Assembly: GCA_965227905.1 (NCBI GenBank)
Contig: OZ245780.1
Span: forward strand, 930,001-994,000
Length of the DNA: 64,000 nt
Reading direction: 5' to 3'
From: CBDDHT01 sp965227905
Lineage (GTDB): Bacteria > Pseudomonadota > Alphaproteobacteria > Rhizobiales > Methyloligellaceae
In this document: piece after piece, positions 42,723-51,724 of the stretch
Numbering within the stretch: the stretch's first letter is position 1
How the letters are laid out: every line of letters starts with the position of its first letter
Program-made: the position numbers and the translations under genes
Notes under the pieces: generated by a model
Database searches by the model: none
Seen by the model: only the letters and a program-made list of their open reading frames with translations
Told to the model about the DNA's origin: nothing

Positions 42723-44066
42723 TTACGTCGCCGATCGCCTTGGCGGGCGTGCAAGGAGCGCTGCTGCGGCGCCTATGAAAGCCAATGTCGCCAGTACCGT
42801 GAGCGAAAGATCGTAGGAGCCGGAAAAATCTCTCAGCACGCCGGAGATCATCGGACCCATAGCCTGGGCAACGACCTGGACCGTTAGTGCCAGACCGCGA
42901 ATGGCACCAAAACTGCTGCGCCCGAAATAATCGGCCCATGCAACGGGGAGCATGGTCACCAACCCACCGATCCCTGCGCCAAACAGTGCCGCGGCACCAT
43001 AGGCCATCAGCGCGCTGTCAATCGAAAGCATAACCAGACAGCTAGACCCCATGACGCCAGCCGTCAGAACCAGAGCCAGTCGCAACGGTACCCGTTTCGG
43101 CCAGAAGCCATAACCGAAACCGACAATGGCCGAGAGAACCGAGAAGGTGCTGACCGCCGTTGCGGCAATGGTCGGGTCGAGACCGCGCTCAATCAAAAGC
43201 GGTGCCTGATGGAGGCTGATACCGGCCTGGACGGGGTAGACGAGGAGCGTGAACAGGGACAGCAGCCAGAAGGCCGGCGTTGCCAGTGCTTCCCTGCGGC
43301 TGAATGCCGGTTCGGTATCCGACACCGGATTTGCAATTCGACCGGCGGATGTGTCGTATTTCTTTGCCCGACCACTTGAAACGGGCACGTCGTCGCCATC
43401 GGGCCGTAGCCCGAGATCTTCGGGTCTGCGCACCAAAAGGAGCCAGCACGGTATAAAGCCGACCACCAAAACCGTCAGGCCGACCATGAGCCAGGCTGTC
43501 CGCCATCCGTTCGCGAGAATGGAAAAATGCGCAATCAGCGGCATTGCCACCAGCCCGGCCATCATGGCTACCGTTGCAACGGACGTAACAAAGGTCCGCC
43601 GCTGCACGAACCAATTCACGATCGAGCCATAGATGCCGATATCGTAAGGCCCGGTGAAATTCATGCGCGCCGTACAGAAGAAGACATAGAAAAAGAGAAG
43701 CGAGTTGGTGAAAGACAGCATCAGGAGCGCGACGCCCGTGCTCGCCACCGCCACGCAGAGAATAGCCCGGGCGCCATGCCGGTCGGCGATCGGTCCAATC
43801 AACGGGGAAACAATTGCCCCAAGGACACCACCGACAGAAACCGCGAGCGATATCTCCGTCATCGACCAGCCGAAGTCGGAGGTCATCGGATCGACGAAGA
43901 TGGAGAGCGTGGCGACAGCCGGCCCCTGCCGAGAGAAAGAAGCGGCACAGACGCAGGCCAGGACGACCCAACCGTAGTAGAAGGGCAGCTTGCCGGCGAG
44001 TCCCTGAACAAGTCTTTGGCGCACCGACCGATCTTTCTCCTTTCCCAAGCGGGACTGGAATAGCAT
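42723..44066 (-). CDS. MFS transporter (monocarboxylate/OFA-type)
   Basis: The 447-residue protein has about 12 membrane helices, beginning LPFYYGWVVLACVCAASFSRQGPAVATLSIF, typical of the MCT/OFA branch of the major facilitator family. The motif IGPIADRHGARAIL is the loop 2-3 signature. A central hydrophilic loop lies at residues 200-250. The start is uncertain: MLFQSRLGK at 44066 is used, without a clear ribosome binding site. A GTG about 50 bases further down or a TTG at 44159 inside a repeat are alternatives. Substrate unknown, perhaps a carboxylate. Confidence 0.8.
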   Translation of the reverse strand: MLFQSRLGKEKDRSVRQRLVQGLAGKLPFYYGWVVLACVCAASFSRQGPAVATLSIFVDPMTSDFGWSMTEISLAVSVGGVLGAIVSPLIGPIADRHGARAILCVAVASTGVALLMLSFTNSLLFFYVFFCTARMNFTGPYDIGIYGSIVNWFVQRRTFVTSVATVAMMAGLVAMPLIAHFSILANGWRTAWLMVGLTVLVVGFIPCWLLLVRRPEDLGLRPDGDDVPVSSGRAKKYDTSAGRIANPVSDTEPAFSRREALATPAFWLLSLFTLLVYPVQAGISLHQAPLLIERGLDPTIAATAVSTFSVLSAIVGFGYGFWPKRVPLRLALVLTAGVMGSSCLVMLSIDSALMAYGAAALFGAGIGGLVTMLPVAWADYFGRSSFGAIRGLALTVQVVAQAMGPMISGVLRDFSGSYDLSLTVLATLAFIGAAAALLARPPRRSAT

Positions 44067-44166
44067 GCGAAGAATTGCAATGGCTATTTGCAGCCCTAGA
44101 GCGTGAGGTGTCGAAAGAAGTTGCGGTGCATTGGCACAAACTGATTGCAATTTTTCCAAGATACGC

Positions 44167-44245
44167 CCCGGACTTGATCCGGGGCCCAGGGCAGTCAGTC
44201 GATGATGTCCAACCGTTTCGCCCTGGGTCCCGGATCAAGTCCGGG
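44167..44245. repeat. Long inverted repeat (family A) upstream of MFS gene
   Basis: Twenty-six-base arms (44167-44192 and 44220-44245) pair with one mismatch around a 27-base loop. The arms are almost the same as those at 26634-26709, and the loops are related as well. It lies in the gap between the divergent MFS and spermidine-synthase-like genes, next to the possible MFS start. Confidence 0.9.
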
Positions 44246-44349
44246 ACATAATCTGTAGGACTCGGTCAGCCAAAAACTGCATGATTTGGAGCCTTCACGC
44301 CGGTTTCGCTATAGCTTCAACAATATCTCTGTCGGTCAAGGAGTTGTCT

Positions 44350-45024
44350 ATGATTCCCTGGGTCCATCTTGACTCGGCAAACATGCCGGATGACGGCGGC
44401 GAACTGCGGCTCATGCAGCGTGGCGGAGAGTACGCGATAAGGCTCGGCAAGACGGAGTTGATGAACAGCCGGGTGTTTGGGTCCGAAGAGGCACTTGCGA
44501 CGATGACAGTGGAGAGACTGGGCGATCGGCACAAGCCTCATATTCTGATTGGCGGATTGGGCATGGGATTCACGCTACGCGCTGCCCTGTCGGGACTTGG
44601 CAGTGACGCTCGCGTTACGATTGCCGAGCTGGTGCCCGCTGTTGTTGCGTGGGCGCGTGGACCTATGGCCGACGTCTTCGGTGAGTGTCTGAATGACGCG
44701 AGGGTCGATATCCAAGAGGGAGACGTCGGACCGCTGATCCGTGACGAGACGGACTCCTATGATGCGATTCTGCTCGACGTCGACAATGGCCCTGAGGGTC
44801 TTACGCGCAAGGCCAATGATGCCATTTACAGCTTGGCGGGACTGAGAGCCGCGCACACGGCATTGCGTCCATCAGGTGTGCTGGCCCAATGGTCGTCAGC
44901 GCCGGACGCAAGTTTCGCCCGGCGCCTGATAAAGGCTGGTTTCGCCGTGGAGGAAGCTAGAGTACGCGCAAATGCCAAGCGGCGTGGCCCCCGGCATATC
45001 ATCTGGTTCGCGACCAAAAAATAG
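44350..45024 (+). CDS. Spermidine synthase-like methyltransferase-fold protein
   Basis: The 224-residue protein has the Rossmann-type fold of polyamine synthases: ILIGGLGMGFTLRAAL, then VTIAELVPAVVAWARG, and DAILLDVDNGPEGLT. It lacks the N-terminal beta-hairpin domain of full spermidine synthase and is shorter than normal. The catalytic acid of the GGGEGGxLRE region appears changed (GGLGMG). It is probably a SAM-binding protein of unknown activity. The ATG at 44350 has GGAG 6 bases upstream, which decides it over an earlier ATG at 44281. Confidence 0.8.
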   Translation: MIPWVHLDSANMPDDGGELRLMQRGGEYAIRLGKTELMNSRVFGSEEALATMTVERLGDRHKPHILIGGLGMGFTLRAALSGLGSDARVTIAELVPAVVAWARGPMADVFGECLNDARVDIQEGDVGPLIRDETDSYDAILLDVDNGPEGLTRKANDAIYSLAGLRAAHTALRPSGVLAQWSSAPDASFARRLIKAGFAVEEARVRANAKRRGPRHIIWFATKK

Positions 45025-45052
45025 GACGAGACCGCCAAAGCCGCCAGTCGTG

Positions 45053-45421
45053 CTATCCGCGTCTTTTGTTTTTTCTGGCTTTTCGAGCAGCATATCGCCG
45101 ATCACGCTCGGCTTTGCGTTCGGCTTCCATCGCCAGGACGATTTCGGCCTCTTTTTTGCGCTCTGCTTCCCGTGCGGCAGCTTCCGCTGCTTCGCGCTCG
45201 GCTTCTTCGGCTCTTAGCCGTTCCGCCTCTTCGCGCTTCAACCTTTCGCGCTCCGCGCGGCGTTCCTCGCGCGCCTTCGCCACGGCAACCCGCTCGGCGC
45301 GCTTGGCGACCATCTCCGGATCATCCGGCTTTGGCGCCGCCTTGAATTTCTTCAGCATCTGCAACTTGGCATTCGCTGCCGCCTTCCGGCGATCTTCCAA
45401 GCCGCTCCCTTTCAATTGCAT
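45053..45421 (-). CDS. DUF6481 family charged coiled-coil protein
   Basis: The 122-residue protein is almost entirely charged (Lys, Arg, Glu, Ala), predicted as one long helix or coiled coil. The opening GLEDRRKAAANAKLQMLKKF matches DUF6481 proteins of alphaproteobacteria, which are small cytoplasmic proteins of unknown function. The C terminus is very basic (ARKARKNKRRG), which suggests nucleic-acid contact. It is convergent with the spermidine-synthase-like gene (28 bases apart). Confidence 0.72.
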   Translation of the reverse strand: MQLKGSGLEDRRKAAANAKLQMLKKFKAAPKPDDPEMVAKRAERVAVAKAREERRAERERLKREEAERLRAEEAEREAAEAAAREAERKKEAEIVLAMEAERKAERDRRYAARKARKNKRRG

Positions 45422-45600
45422 GATTCAGTCTCAACCCTTGTGTACATAGGTCTTCAGTCGTCGATCAGGGCAACCGGGGTCGGCAGCCGAGCATCGATTG
45501 ATGTGGTGATAGAGTATGCGAACCTATTTTCTAGCCCATTGGCTCGTTCGAAACAATCATTAGATCGAACCGTTGGGCAATTGGATGCGAACAGCCGCGA

Positions 45601-46605
45601 TCAAGCCGCTGCCAACAGTCTACCATGAGCCTCGGCGACAATCTCGAATGAGTTCAGCCGTGCCTGATGATCGAAAATCTGTCCGGTTACCATGATCTCA
45701 TCGGCACCCGAATTCTCGATAAAGTGCGCAAGGCCATCTCTTATTGTTTGAGGCGAGCCAACGAGCGAGCAGGCGAGGACATGCTGCAATAAAGCGCCGA
45801 TTTGCGGCGTAATTCGTTCTTCATAATTATCGACAGGTGGTGGCAGGCGGCCGGGACGACCGGTACGATTGTTGACCATCGCCTGTTGATGCGAGGAAAA
45901 CAGGCGGCGTGCCTCGTCGTCCGTATCCGCAGCGCAGATATTGAGGCCCAGCATGACGCGCGGCTCCGCACATTGCTCGGAGGGTTGAAACCGCTCGCGG
46001 TAGATTGCCGGTGCCCGCTCGATTTCGTCCGGCGCGAAATGGGATGCGAACGCGTATGGCAGTCCGAGCATCGCTGCGAGTTGTGCGCCGTAGAGGCTCG
46101 AGCCGAGAATCCACACCGGGACGTCGATCCCTTCGCCCGGAACGGCTCTGACCTTCGCATCAGGCTTGGGCGCACCGAAATAACCCATCAGCTCGACAAC
46201 ATCCTGCGGGAAATCATCGTCGCCTGAGGCGAGGGTGCGCCGCAGGGCGCGCATTGTGATCTGGTCCGTTCCTGGTGCTCGTCCAAGGCCGAGATCGATC
46301 CTGCCGGGGTGAAGTGCGGCGAGCGTGCCGAACTGCTCTGCAATGATCAACGGCGCATGATTGGGCAGCATGATACCGCCAGCGCCCACCCGGATTGTCG
46401 AGGTTGCGGAAGCGATATGCGCAATGACCACCGATGTGGCGGCACTTGCGATACCGGGCATGTTGTGATGCTCCGCCACCCAATAGCGACGGAAGCCACA
46501 ACGCTCGGCATGTTGGGCAAGCTCGATCGTGTTGCGCAGGGATTGTCCGGCATCGCCGCCTTCGGTGATCGGGGAGAGATCGAGCACAGATATCGGAATT
46601 GTCAT
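45601..46605 (-). CDS. LLM-class flavin-dependent oxidoreductase
   Basis: The 334-residue protein has the bacterial luciferase-like TIM-barrel fold: YWVAEHHNMPGIASAATSVVIAHIA, GAGGIMLPNHAPLIIAEQFGTLAALHPGRIDLGLGRAPG. This branch matches MsnO8/YhbW-type oxidoreductases that use FMNH2. The substrate is unknown. The start at 46605 (MTIPISVLDLSP) is typical for the family, though the ribosome binding site is weak. The gene follows the cyclic-nucleotide-binding membrane protein on the opposite end, with 28 bases between them. Confidence 0.9.
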   Translation of the reverse strand: MTIPISVLDLSPITEGGDAGQSLRNTIELAQHAERCGFRRYWVAEHHNMPGIASAATSVVIAHIASATSTIRVGAGGIMLPNHAPLIIAEQFGTLAALHPGRIDLGLGRAPGTDQITMRALRRTLASGDDDFPQDVVELMGYFGAPKPDAKVRAVPGEGIDVPVWILGSSLYGAQLAAMLGLPYAFASHFAPDEIERAPAIYRERFQPSEQCAEPRVMLGLNICAADTDDEARRLFSSHQQAMVNNRTGRPGRLPPPVDNYEERITPQIGALLQHVLACSLVGSPQTIRDGLAHFIENSGADEIMVTGQIFDHQARLNSFEIVAEAHGRLLAAA

Positions 46606-46633
46606 GGTACGATCTTACATAATCCGGAGAGAT

Positions 46634-47353
46634 CTAGACAGTCATATGGTCCACGGCATCGCCCTGGTGTTCTCGATCCGGTTTATGGGACTCCGCAGCG
46701 GGCGTTTCGCTCAATCTCTTTTCCAGTTCGGCATTGTTGGCAATCAGGCGCCCGGCGATAAGATTGAGGAAGTAGAAGCCGAAGCTCGGGTTTTGAAAGT
46801 ACAGCTCTTTGACGCGATCATAACTGATTGTCAGCAGCTCCCCCTCTTCGACGCAAACGAATGTCTGTGTTCGCTGATTGTCCGGCGCAACGATTCCGAT
46901 TTCCCCGACAATCTGCCCCGGGCCGAGCTCGACACCGATTTCTTCCAGTAGGAAGCGGCCGTTCACCGTGTAGAACATGGTGTCGGCAGCGTCGCCTTTG
47001 CCAAAAACCCGGTCGCCTTTGGCATATTTGCGTCTGGCGCTGTATGCGCCGAGCCAATCCATCGATAGCGCCATGTCGGGAGATAGTTTTACCTGCTCGA
47101 TCAGATTGATCATCTGATGCAGCCGCAACGCATTGAGCGGTAGTAGCACAAGGTTCAGAACGATCTGCGGATATGACGGCGCCAGCACCCCATACGACAG
47201 AAACAATGCGCTGGCGCAGATTGCGGCCACGCGCAAGGGAATCATCGTTTTCATGGAATAGGTGGCGATGGAAAAACCCGCCGCAAGAAACCCGACAGCA
47301 TCGATCCAACCAGCAGACTTGCTGAAGACACCAATGCCGAACAAACTCTCCAT
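46634..47353 (-). CDS. Membrane protein with cyclic nucleotide-binding domain
   Basis: The 239-residue protein has three N-terminal membrane helices (residues 15-85, including WIDAVGFLAAGFSIATYSM) and a C-terminal cyclic nucleotide-binding domain (110-200: FGKGDAADTMFYTVNGRFLLEEIGVELGPGQIVGEIGIV). The RTQTF position is where cAMP-binding proteins carry the phosphate-binding Arg. The fold order is like Popeye-type proteins. GGGAGGGG before the ATG at 47353 decides the start. It is divergent from a second cNMP-binding gene. Confidence 0.82.
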   Translation of the reverse strand: MESLFGIGVFSKSAGWIDAVGFLAAGFSIATYSMKTMIPLRVAAICASALFLSYGVLAPSYPQIVLNLVLLPLNALRLHQMINLIEQVKLSPDMALSMDWLGAYSARRKYAKGDRVFGKGDAADTMFYTVNGRFLLEEIGVELGPGQIVGEIGIVAPDNQRTQTFVCVEEGELLTISYDRVKELYFQNPSFGFYFLNLIAGRLIANNAELEKRLSETPAAESHKPDREHQGDAVDHMTV

Positions 47354-47641
47354 GACTCCCCTCCCGGAACGCACAGCAGCGATCCCTTTACAGGAAGCGT
47401 GCGGGAATTAATACCCGATGCGGAACCTTGGGGCAGGTCGGTTCTTGGTTCAATTTCAGAACGTTCGAGCCCTGCCTCACTGATCTCGCCAAGAGAAAAA
47501 ATCGGGCCAGATACCGAACATCATCCTGATCCGATATCACAGGGTGTTGAATCAGCGATTGCCTTGTTGTTTCAGGCAACGTCGCTAAAATCTCTGTGTA
47601 CAGCCGCGCGAAATGGACATACGTGCCTGGACGGAGCCTGG
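47354..47641. promoter_or_regulatory. Divergent region between two cNMP-binding genes
   Basis: These 288 bases hold the promoters of two divergent cyclic-nucleotide-binding genes. The plus-strand frame is open through most of it, but no start upstream of 47642 has a ribosome binding site. I saw no distinct operator. Confidence 0.35.
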
Positions 47642-48061
47642 ATGAGCATTCACGAAGAAGCGAAGGTCTTGGGTGGCATCCCTCCTTTTGCGCCTCTTGA
47701 GCCCAGGACGCTCAAACGATTGGCGCTCGCGAGTGAGCGGCTCACATATGCTGCTGGCGAAGTCTTGATGAAACAAGGCGAGGTGGGCGACTGCGTGTTT
47801 GTCGTCATCGACGGACGTATCGATATAACCATCGGCACGGGCGAGAGCGCTTCGCACGTCCGAGAACTCGGTCAATATGCATTTGTCGGAGAAATCGGTG
47901 CAATCGCGGGCAAGCAGCGTACCGCCACCGCAACGGCCAAGACGGACGTCGTCGCTCTCAAAATTCCAAACGATGTGCTGTCACAAATGATCGATGAGAT
48001 GCCTGCTCTCAAAGAGCGTATCACCAGCCATATGGTGAAAGCCGACTACGTATTTGAGTGA
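47642..48061 (+). CDS. Single-domain cyclic nucleotide-binding protein
   Basis: The 139-residue protein consists of one CRP-type cNMP-binding domain: GEVLMKQGEVGDCVFVVIDGRIDITIG, then GQYAFVGEIGAIAGKQRTATATAKTDVVAL. The VGEIGAI...RTATA block matches the phosphate-binding cassette, including Arg. It has no DNA-binding or enzymatic domain. GGAG 5 bases before the ATG at 47642 sets the start; the open frame extends 81 codons upstream. It is divergent from the membrane cNMP protein and may work with it. Confidence 0.83.
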   Translation: MSIHEEAKVLGGIPPFAPLEPRTLKRLALASERLTYAAGEVLMKQGEVGDCVFVVIDGRIDITIGTGESASHVRELGQYAFVGEIGAIAGKQRTATATAKTDVVALKIPNDVLSQMIDEMPALKERITSHMVKADYVFE

Positions 48062-48122
48062 CGCCGTTTGTCCTTATGGTGTTTCAATCGGGCATCATAT
48101 TGGATCGACACCAAAGATGATC

Positions 48123-49436
48123 TCAGTGATTGCGACCCTTAGGAAGCGACAGTTCCACTCTGGTGCCGGCATCTGGTTCGTTGGATAGCGTGATCCCACC
48201 GCCATGCAGTTTCATGATCGTGCGGGCTACGGCAAGGCCCAATCCGATGCCATCATGGCTGCGGCTTGAACCAATCTCGCCTTGCGTGAAAGCATCCATC
48301 ATATGCTCGACGCGATCCGGATCAATGCCGGGGCCTTGATCCTGCACCTGAAAACATAAGCCTCCGGTGTCATGACAGTAAGCGCGAAAATCGACGGTTT
48401 CGCCCGCGGGTGAAAACGCAATCGCGTTGTCCAATACCTGTTCGATGGCCTCGGTCAATTGGACTTCGTCTCCGATGAATTGAAGTGGCGCGCCTGGATC
48501 GATCGTGAGGCGAATCTCGATACCGGCGTCAAATGCTCGGGAGCGAACGAGTTCCTGGCATTTTGCCATAACGACTTCCGTCGTCACGACGGTCTCGGAA
48601 AGACGCAATTCACTTGATTCCGCCGAGGTGTAATTGAGGACACGGTCGACCAGGCCTTCGAGATGTTCTGCAGATTGGACCAGGTTGCGGGACAACTCTG
48701 CATAATCGTCGTTGCCGAGCGGGCCCAGTTGTTGACCGGCGAGTATCCTGCCGAAGCCGAGAATGTGGTTCAGGGGTGTTTTCAACTCATGGCTTATGAC
48801 GCCCATGAACCGGTCTTTGACACTTCGTGCGATGACGAGCTGACGTTTGGCGTGGTTTAGAGAATTTTCGCGAGAGACAGCCTGGCGATGCAGTTCGAGT
48901 TCGTGTACGGCGATTTGGGTGAGGTCGGCGAGAAATGCACAATCCTGCTCAGAGAATCCGGGCCGTGGTTCCGTATCGACAATACATAGCGAGCCGACCC
49001 TCGTGCCATCTTCGAGAATGATTGGTGCGCCAGCGTAGAAACGCAACTTTGGGGCACCAGCCACCTGAGGACTGTTGCAGAAGCGCGGGTCTTTTGACAT
49101 GTCTCGGGAAACCAGGACCTCGCCGCTCATTACAGTGTGGGCGCACAGTGAGACATTTCGTGGACTTTCGATCGCCTGAGGGCCAACACAGGCTTTGTAC
49201 CAGGTGCGGTTCCTGTCGACGAATGTCACACGTGCCATCGGCGTACCGAAATGCGCCGCGGCCAGACGGACGATCCGATCAAATCGTTCATCACGCGGCG
49301 TGTCCAGGATCTTCAGCTCATAGAGTTTGCGCAATCGCGCTTCTTCGTTTGCGGGGTCCAGAGCATCAGACGGTGTCTGGCGTTCTGCCTCACGGGCAGT
49401 GCGCTCGCGAACCGTCTCTGATTGATCAAGTCTCAC
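48123..49436 (-). CDS. GAF-domain sensor histidine kinase
   Basis: The 437-residue kinase has a GAF domain (about residues 45-185; FDRIVRLAAAHFGTPMARVTFVDRNRTWYK), a coiled linker, a dimerisation domain with the phospho-accepting His in VISHELKTPLNHILGFG, and an ATPase domain with DNAIAFSPAG, QDQGPGIDPD and GIGLGLAVARTIM. There is no membrane segment, so it is cytoplasmic and probably senses a small molecule or redox state. The GTG at 49436 has GGAG 7 bases upstream. No response regulator is adjacent. Confidence 0.92.
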   Translation of the reverse strand: MRLDQSETVRERTAREAERQTPSDALDPANEEARLRKLYELKILDTPRDERFDRIVRLAAAHFGTPMARVTFVDRNRTWYKACVGPQAIESPRNVSLCAHTVMSGEVLVSRDMSKDPRFCNSPQVAGAPKLRFYAGAPIILEDGTRVGSLCIVDTEPRPGFSEQDCAFLADLTQIAVHELELHRQAVSRENSLNHAKRQLVIARSVKDRFMGVISHELKTPLNHILGFGRILAGQQLGPLGNDDYAELSRNLVQSAEHLEGLVDRVLNYTSAESSELRLSETVVTTEVVMAKCQELVRSRAFDAGIEIRLTIDPGAPLQFIGDEVQLTEAIEQVLDNAIAFSPAGETVDFRAYCHDTGGLCFQVQDQGPGIDPDRVEHMMDAFTQGEIGSSRSHDGIGLGLAVARTIMKLHGGGITLSNEPDAGTRVELSLPKGRNH

Positions 49437-49595
49437 GGTACATCTCCAGGCGCCCTGAGCCAGTCCGCAGATACAGTGCGAACGGCCATGAGAGCATTCA
49501 TCATCTGGCGATGTGTGCCCGAGACTGACGAAATTATCGTTAACGATAGGTGGTAATGAAACGGCGCAAAGTGATCGCCCATTCGGCGTCTGCTA

Positions 49596-50219
49596 TCAAA
49601 CCCATGTCCGTCGTGCCCGGTAGGCGTCGACAAACTGTTTGATCTGTTTGTCATGCTTGCGTGTCAGTCCGATATCGTCGAGGCCGTTCAGGAGGCGATG
49701 CTTGTCGAAGGCATCGATCTCGAATGTGTAACGCGACTGGTCCGGTCCGGTGAGACTCTGCGTTTCAAGATCGATTGCGATTTCAGCTCCCGGGCTATCA
49801 TGAAGCTGCTGGCGGAGCGTGCGGCACTCGGATGCTGAAAGCATGACCGGGAGGACGCCATTTCTGATGCAATTATTGTAATGGATATCGGCAATGCTGG
49901 GTGCAATCACCGCGCGGATACCGTTGGCGTTCAATGCTGTCACAGCACTCTCACGCGACGAACCGCAGCCCCAATTCACATCTGTGACGAAGATCCGACC
50001 ATCCTTGTAGGGGGCTTTGTTGTAGATGAAATCTGTTGCCGATCCGTCGGCATCGAAACGGAGATCATGCAGGAGATACCGCGGATAGTCGGGATCGTCG
50101 TCCCCCTTGCGCAGGAAGCGGGCGGGAATGATCTGATCCGTATCGCAGTTGGCAATGTCAATGGGTACGGCAATTGACGCAAAGGTTCGGAACGGTTTGG
50201 GAGCAGAAGATGCCGGCAT
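49596..50219 (-). CDS. leuD: 3-isopropylmalate dehydratase small subunit
   Basis: The 207-residue subunit has the swivelling domain of isopropylmalate isomerase: ANCDTDQIIPARFL, GCGSSRESAV and ADIHYNNCIRNGVLPV. With LeuC it converts 2-isopropylmalate to 3-isopropylmalate in leucine synthesis. The ATG at 50219 is chosen, 3 bases past the leuC stop; a TTG two codons earlier would overlap leuC by 2 bases. The two genes are coupled. Confidence 0.95.
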   Translation of the reverse strand: MPASSAPKPFRTFASIAVPIDIANCDTDQIIPARFLRKGDDDPDYPRYLLHDLRFDADGSATDFIYNKAPYKDGRIFVTDVNWGCGSSRESAVTALNANGIRAVIAPSIADIHYNNCIRNGVLPVMLSASECRTLRQQLHDSPGAEIAIDLETQSLTGPDQSRYTFEIDAFDKHRLLNGLDDIGLTRKHDKQIKQFVDAYRARRTWV

Positions 50220-50221
50220 CG

Positions 50222-51625
50222 TCAAATGTCCTTGATGAGCTGGCGAACGTCGGTGAAACGCCCGGTTACTGCGGCCGCCGCCGCCATTGAGGGGCTCACA
50301 AGATGCGTCCGGCTATGCTTTCCTTGTCGGCCGCGAAAATTGCGGTTCGATGTCGAGGCCGAGCGCTGACCTGCCGGCAATGTATCGCCATTCACTGCGA
50401 CGCACATCGAGCAGCCAGGCTGGCGCCACTCCATGCCAGCGTCGCGAAAGATCTTGTCGAGCCCTTCAGCCTCAGCTTGCTTCTTGACGAGGCCTGAGCC
50501 GGGCACAATGAGTGTTCTCACTTTGGCATGCCGACCATCGACAATGGCGGCAGCAGCGCGCAGATCTTCGATCCTGCTGTTTGTGCATGAACCGATGAAG
50601 ACCATATCGACGGTGATATCCGATAAAGGCATTCCCGGCTCAAGATCCATATAGTCGAGCGCCGCATGCATCGTTGCCCGAGCCGATGCGTCGTCCTGTT
50701 CTTTGGGATCGGGGATGCTCTCCGTGATCGGGAGCGCCCATTGGGGGCTGTTGCCCCAGGTGACCATGGGGGCAATTGTATCGCCTGCAATTTTGATCTC
50801 TTTGTCGAAAATGGCGTCGTTGTCCGACGGGAGCGTGCGCCAATAGGCGACTGCTTTTTCCCACTCGGCGTCCCTGGGTGCGTTCGGCCGTCCCTTGCAA
50901 TAGGCAATGGCCTTTTCGTCCGGTGCGACCATGCCACAACGCGCACCGGCCTCGATGGTCATATTGCAGACGGTCATGCGACCTTCCATCGACATGGCAT
51001 CGATGACAGATCCTGCATATTCAATGGCATAACCGGTTCCGCCGGCGGTGCCGATTTCTGCAATGACGGCGAGGATCACATCTTTCGGTGTCACGCCAAC
51101 ACCCAGATTGCCGTCAATCGTGATCCGCATGGTCTTCGGCTTGCGCTGCCAGAGCGTCTGGGTCGCCAGGACATGCTGAATCTCGGTCGATCCGATGCCC
51201 ATGGCGATGCAGCCGAGCGCTCCGTGGGTCGATGTGTGGGAGTCGCCGCAAACGAGCATCAACCCTGGCAGGGTGATCCCTTGTTCCGGCCCGATGACGT
51301 GGACGATGCCCTGGCGCTCGTCGGACAAGGGGAAGTGGGTAAAGCCCAACGTATCGGCGGATTTTTCAAGGACCTCGACCGCCTCGCGCATTTCACCTGG
51401 CGGAATGTCCGACAAATGCTCGGCGGTTGTCGGCACGCTGTGATCGGGAACGCCGAATAGCTTGGCAGGCTCGGCCAGGCCATGCCCCTTTGCCTTTAAC
51501 GCCGCAAAGGCACGGAAGTGCAAATCGTGAATAAGGTGTCGGTCGACATAGAGGAGGACGTTGCCATCGCCACGTTCATGAATGACGTGATCATTCCAGA
51601 TTTTCTCGAACAGTGTTTGTCCCAT
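50222..51625 (-). CDS. leuC: 3-isopropylmalate dehydratase large subunit
   Basis: The 467-residue aconitase-type enzyme has iron-sulfur cluster cysteines in GSCTNSR and GCSMC and the motifs LVCGDSHTSTHGALG and GSGLVKKQAE. It works with LeuD in leucine synthesis. The start is MGQTLFEKIW, where the family begins; the upstream 21 codons lack family similarity. The ribosome binding site is weak. No leuB or leuA is in the window. Confidence 0.95.
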   Translation of the reverse strand: MGQTLFEKIWNDHVIHERGDGNVLLYVDRHLIHDLHFRAFAALKAKGHGLAEPAKLFGVPDHSVPTTAEHLSDIPPGEMREAVEVLEKSADTLGFTHFPLSDERQGIVHVIGPEQGITLPGLMLVCGDSHTSTHGALGCIAMGIGSTEIQHVLATQTLWQRKPKTMRITIDGNLGVGVTPKDVILAVIAEIGTAGGTGYAIEYAGSVIDAMSMEGRMTVCNMTIEAGARCGMVAPDEKAIAYCKGRPNAPRDAEWEKAVAYWRTLPSDNDAIFDKEIKIAGDTIAPMVTWGNSPQWALPITESIPDPKEQDDASARATMHAALDYMDLEPGMPLSDITVDMVFIGSCTNSRIEDLRAAAAIVDGRHAKVRTLIVPGSGLVKKQAEAEGLDKIFRDAGMEWRQPGCSMCVAVNGDTLPAGQRSASTSNRNFRGRQGKHSRTHLVSPSMAAAAAVTGRFTDVRQLIKDI

Positions 51626-51724
51626 GGCGGATCTATCGCTGGCTGAAGATGCACGATCGATACTGGTGGGTGGTCGTATCAGGGTCAATCGGCAGGCTGC
51701 CGCATTGCCCGATCCTCAACCGTC

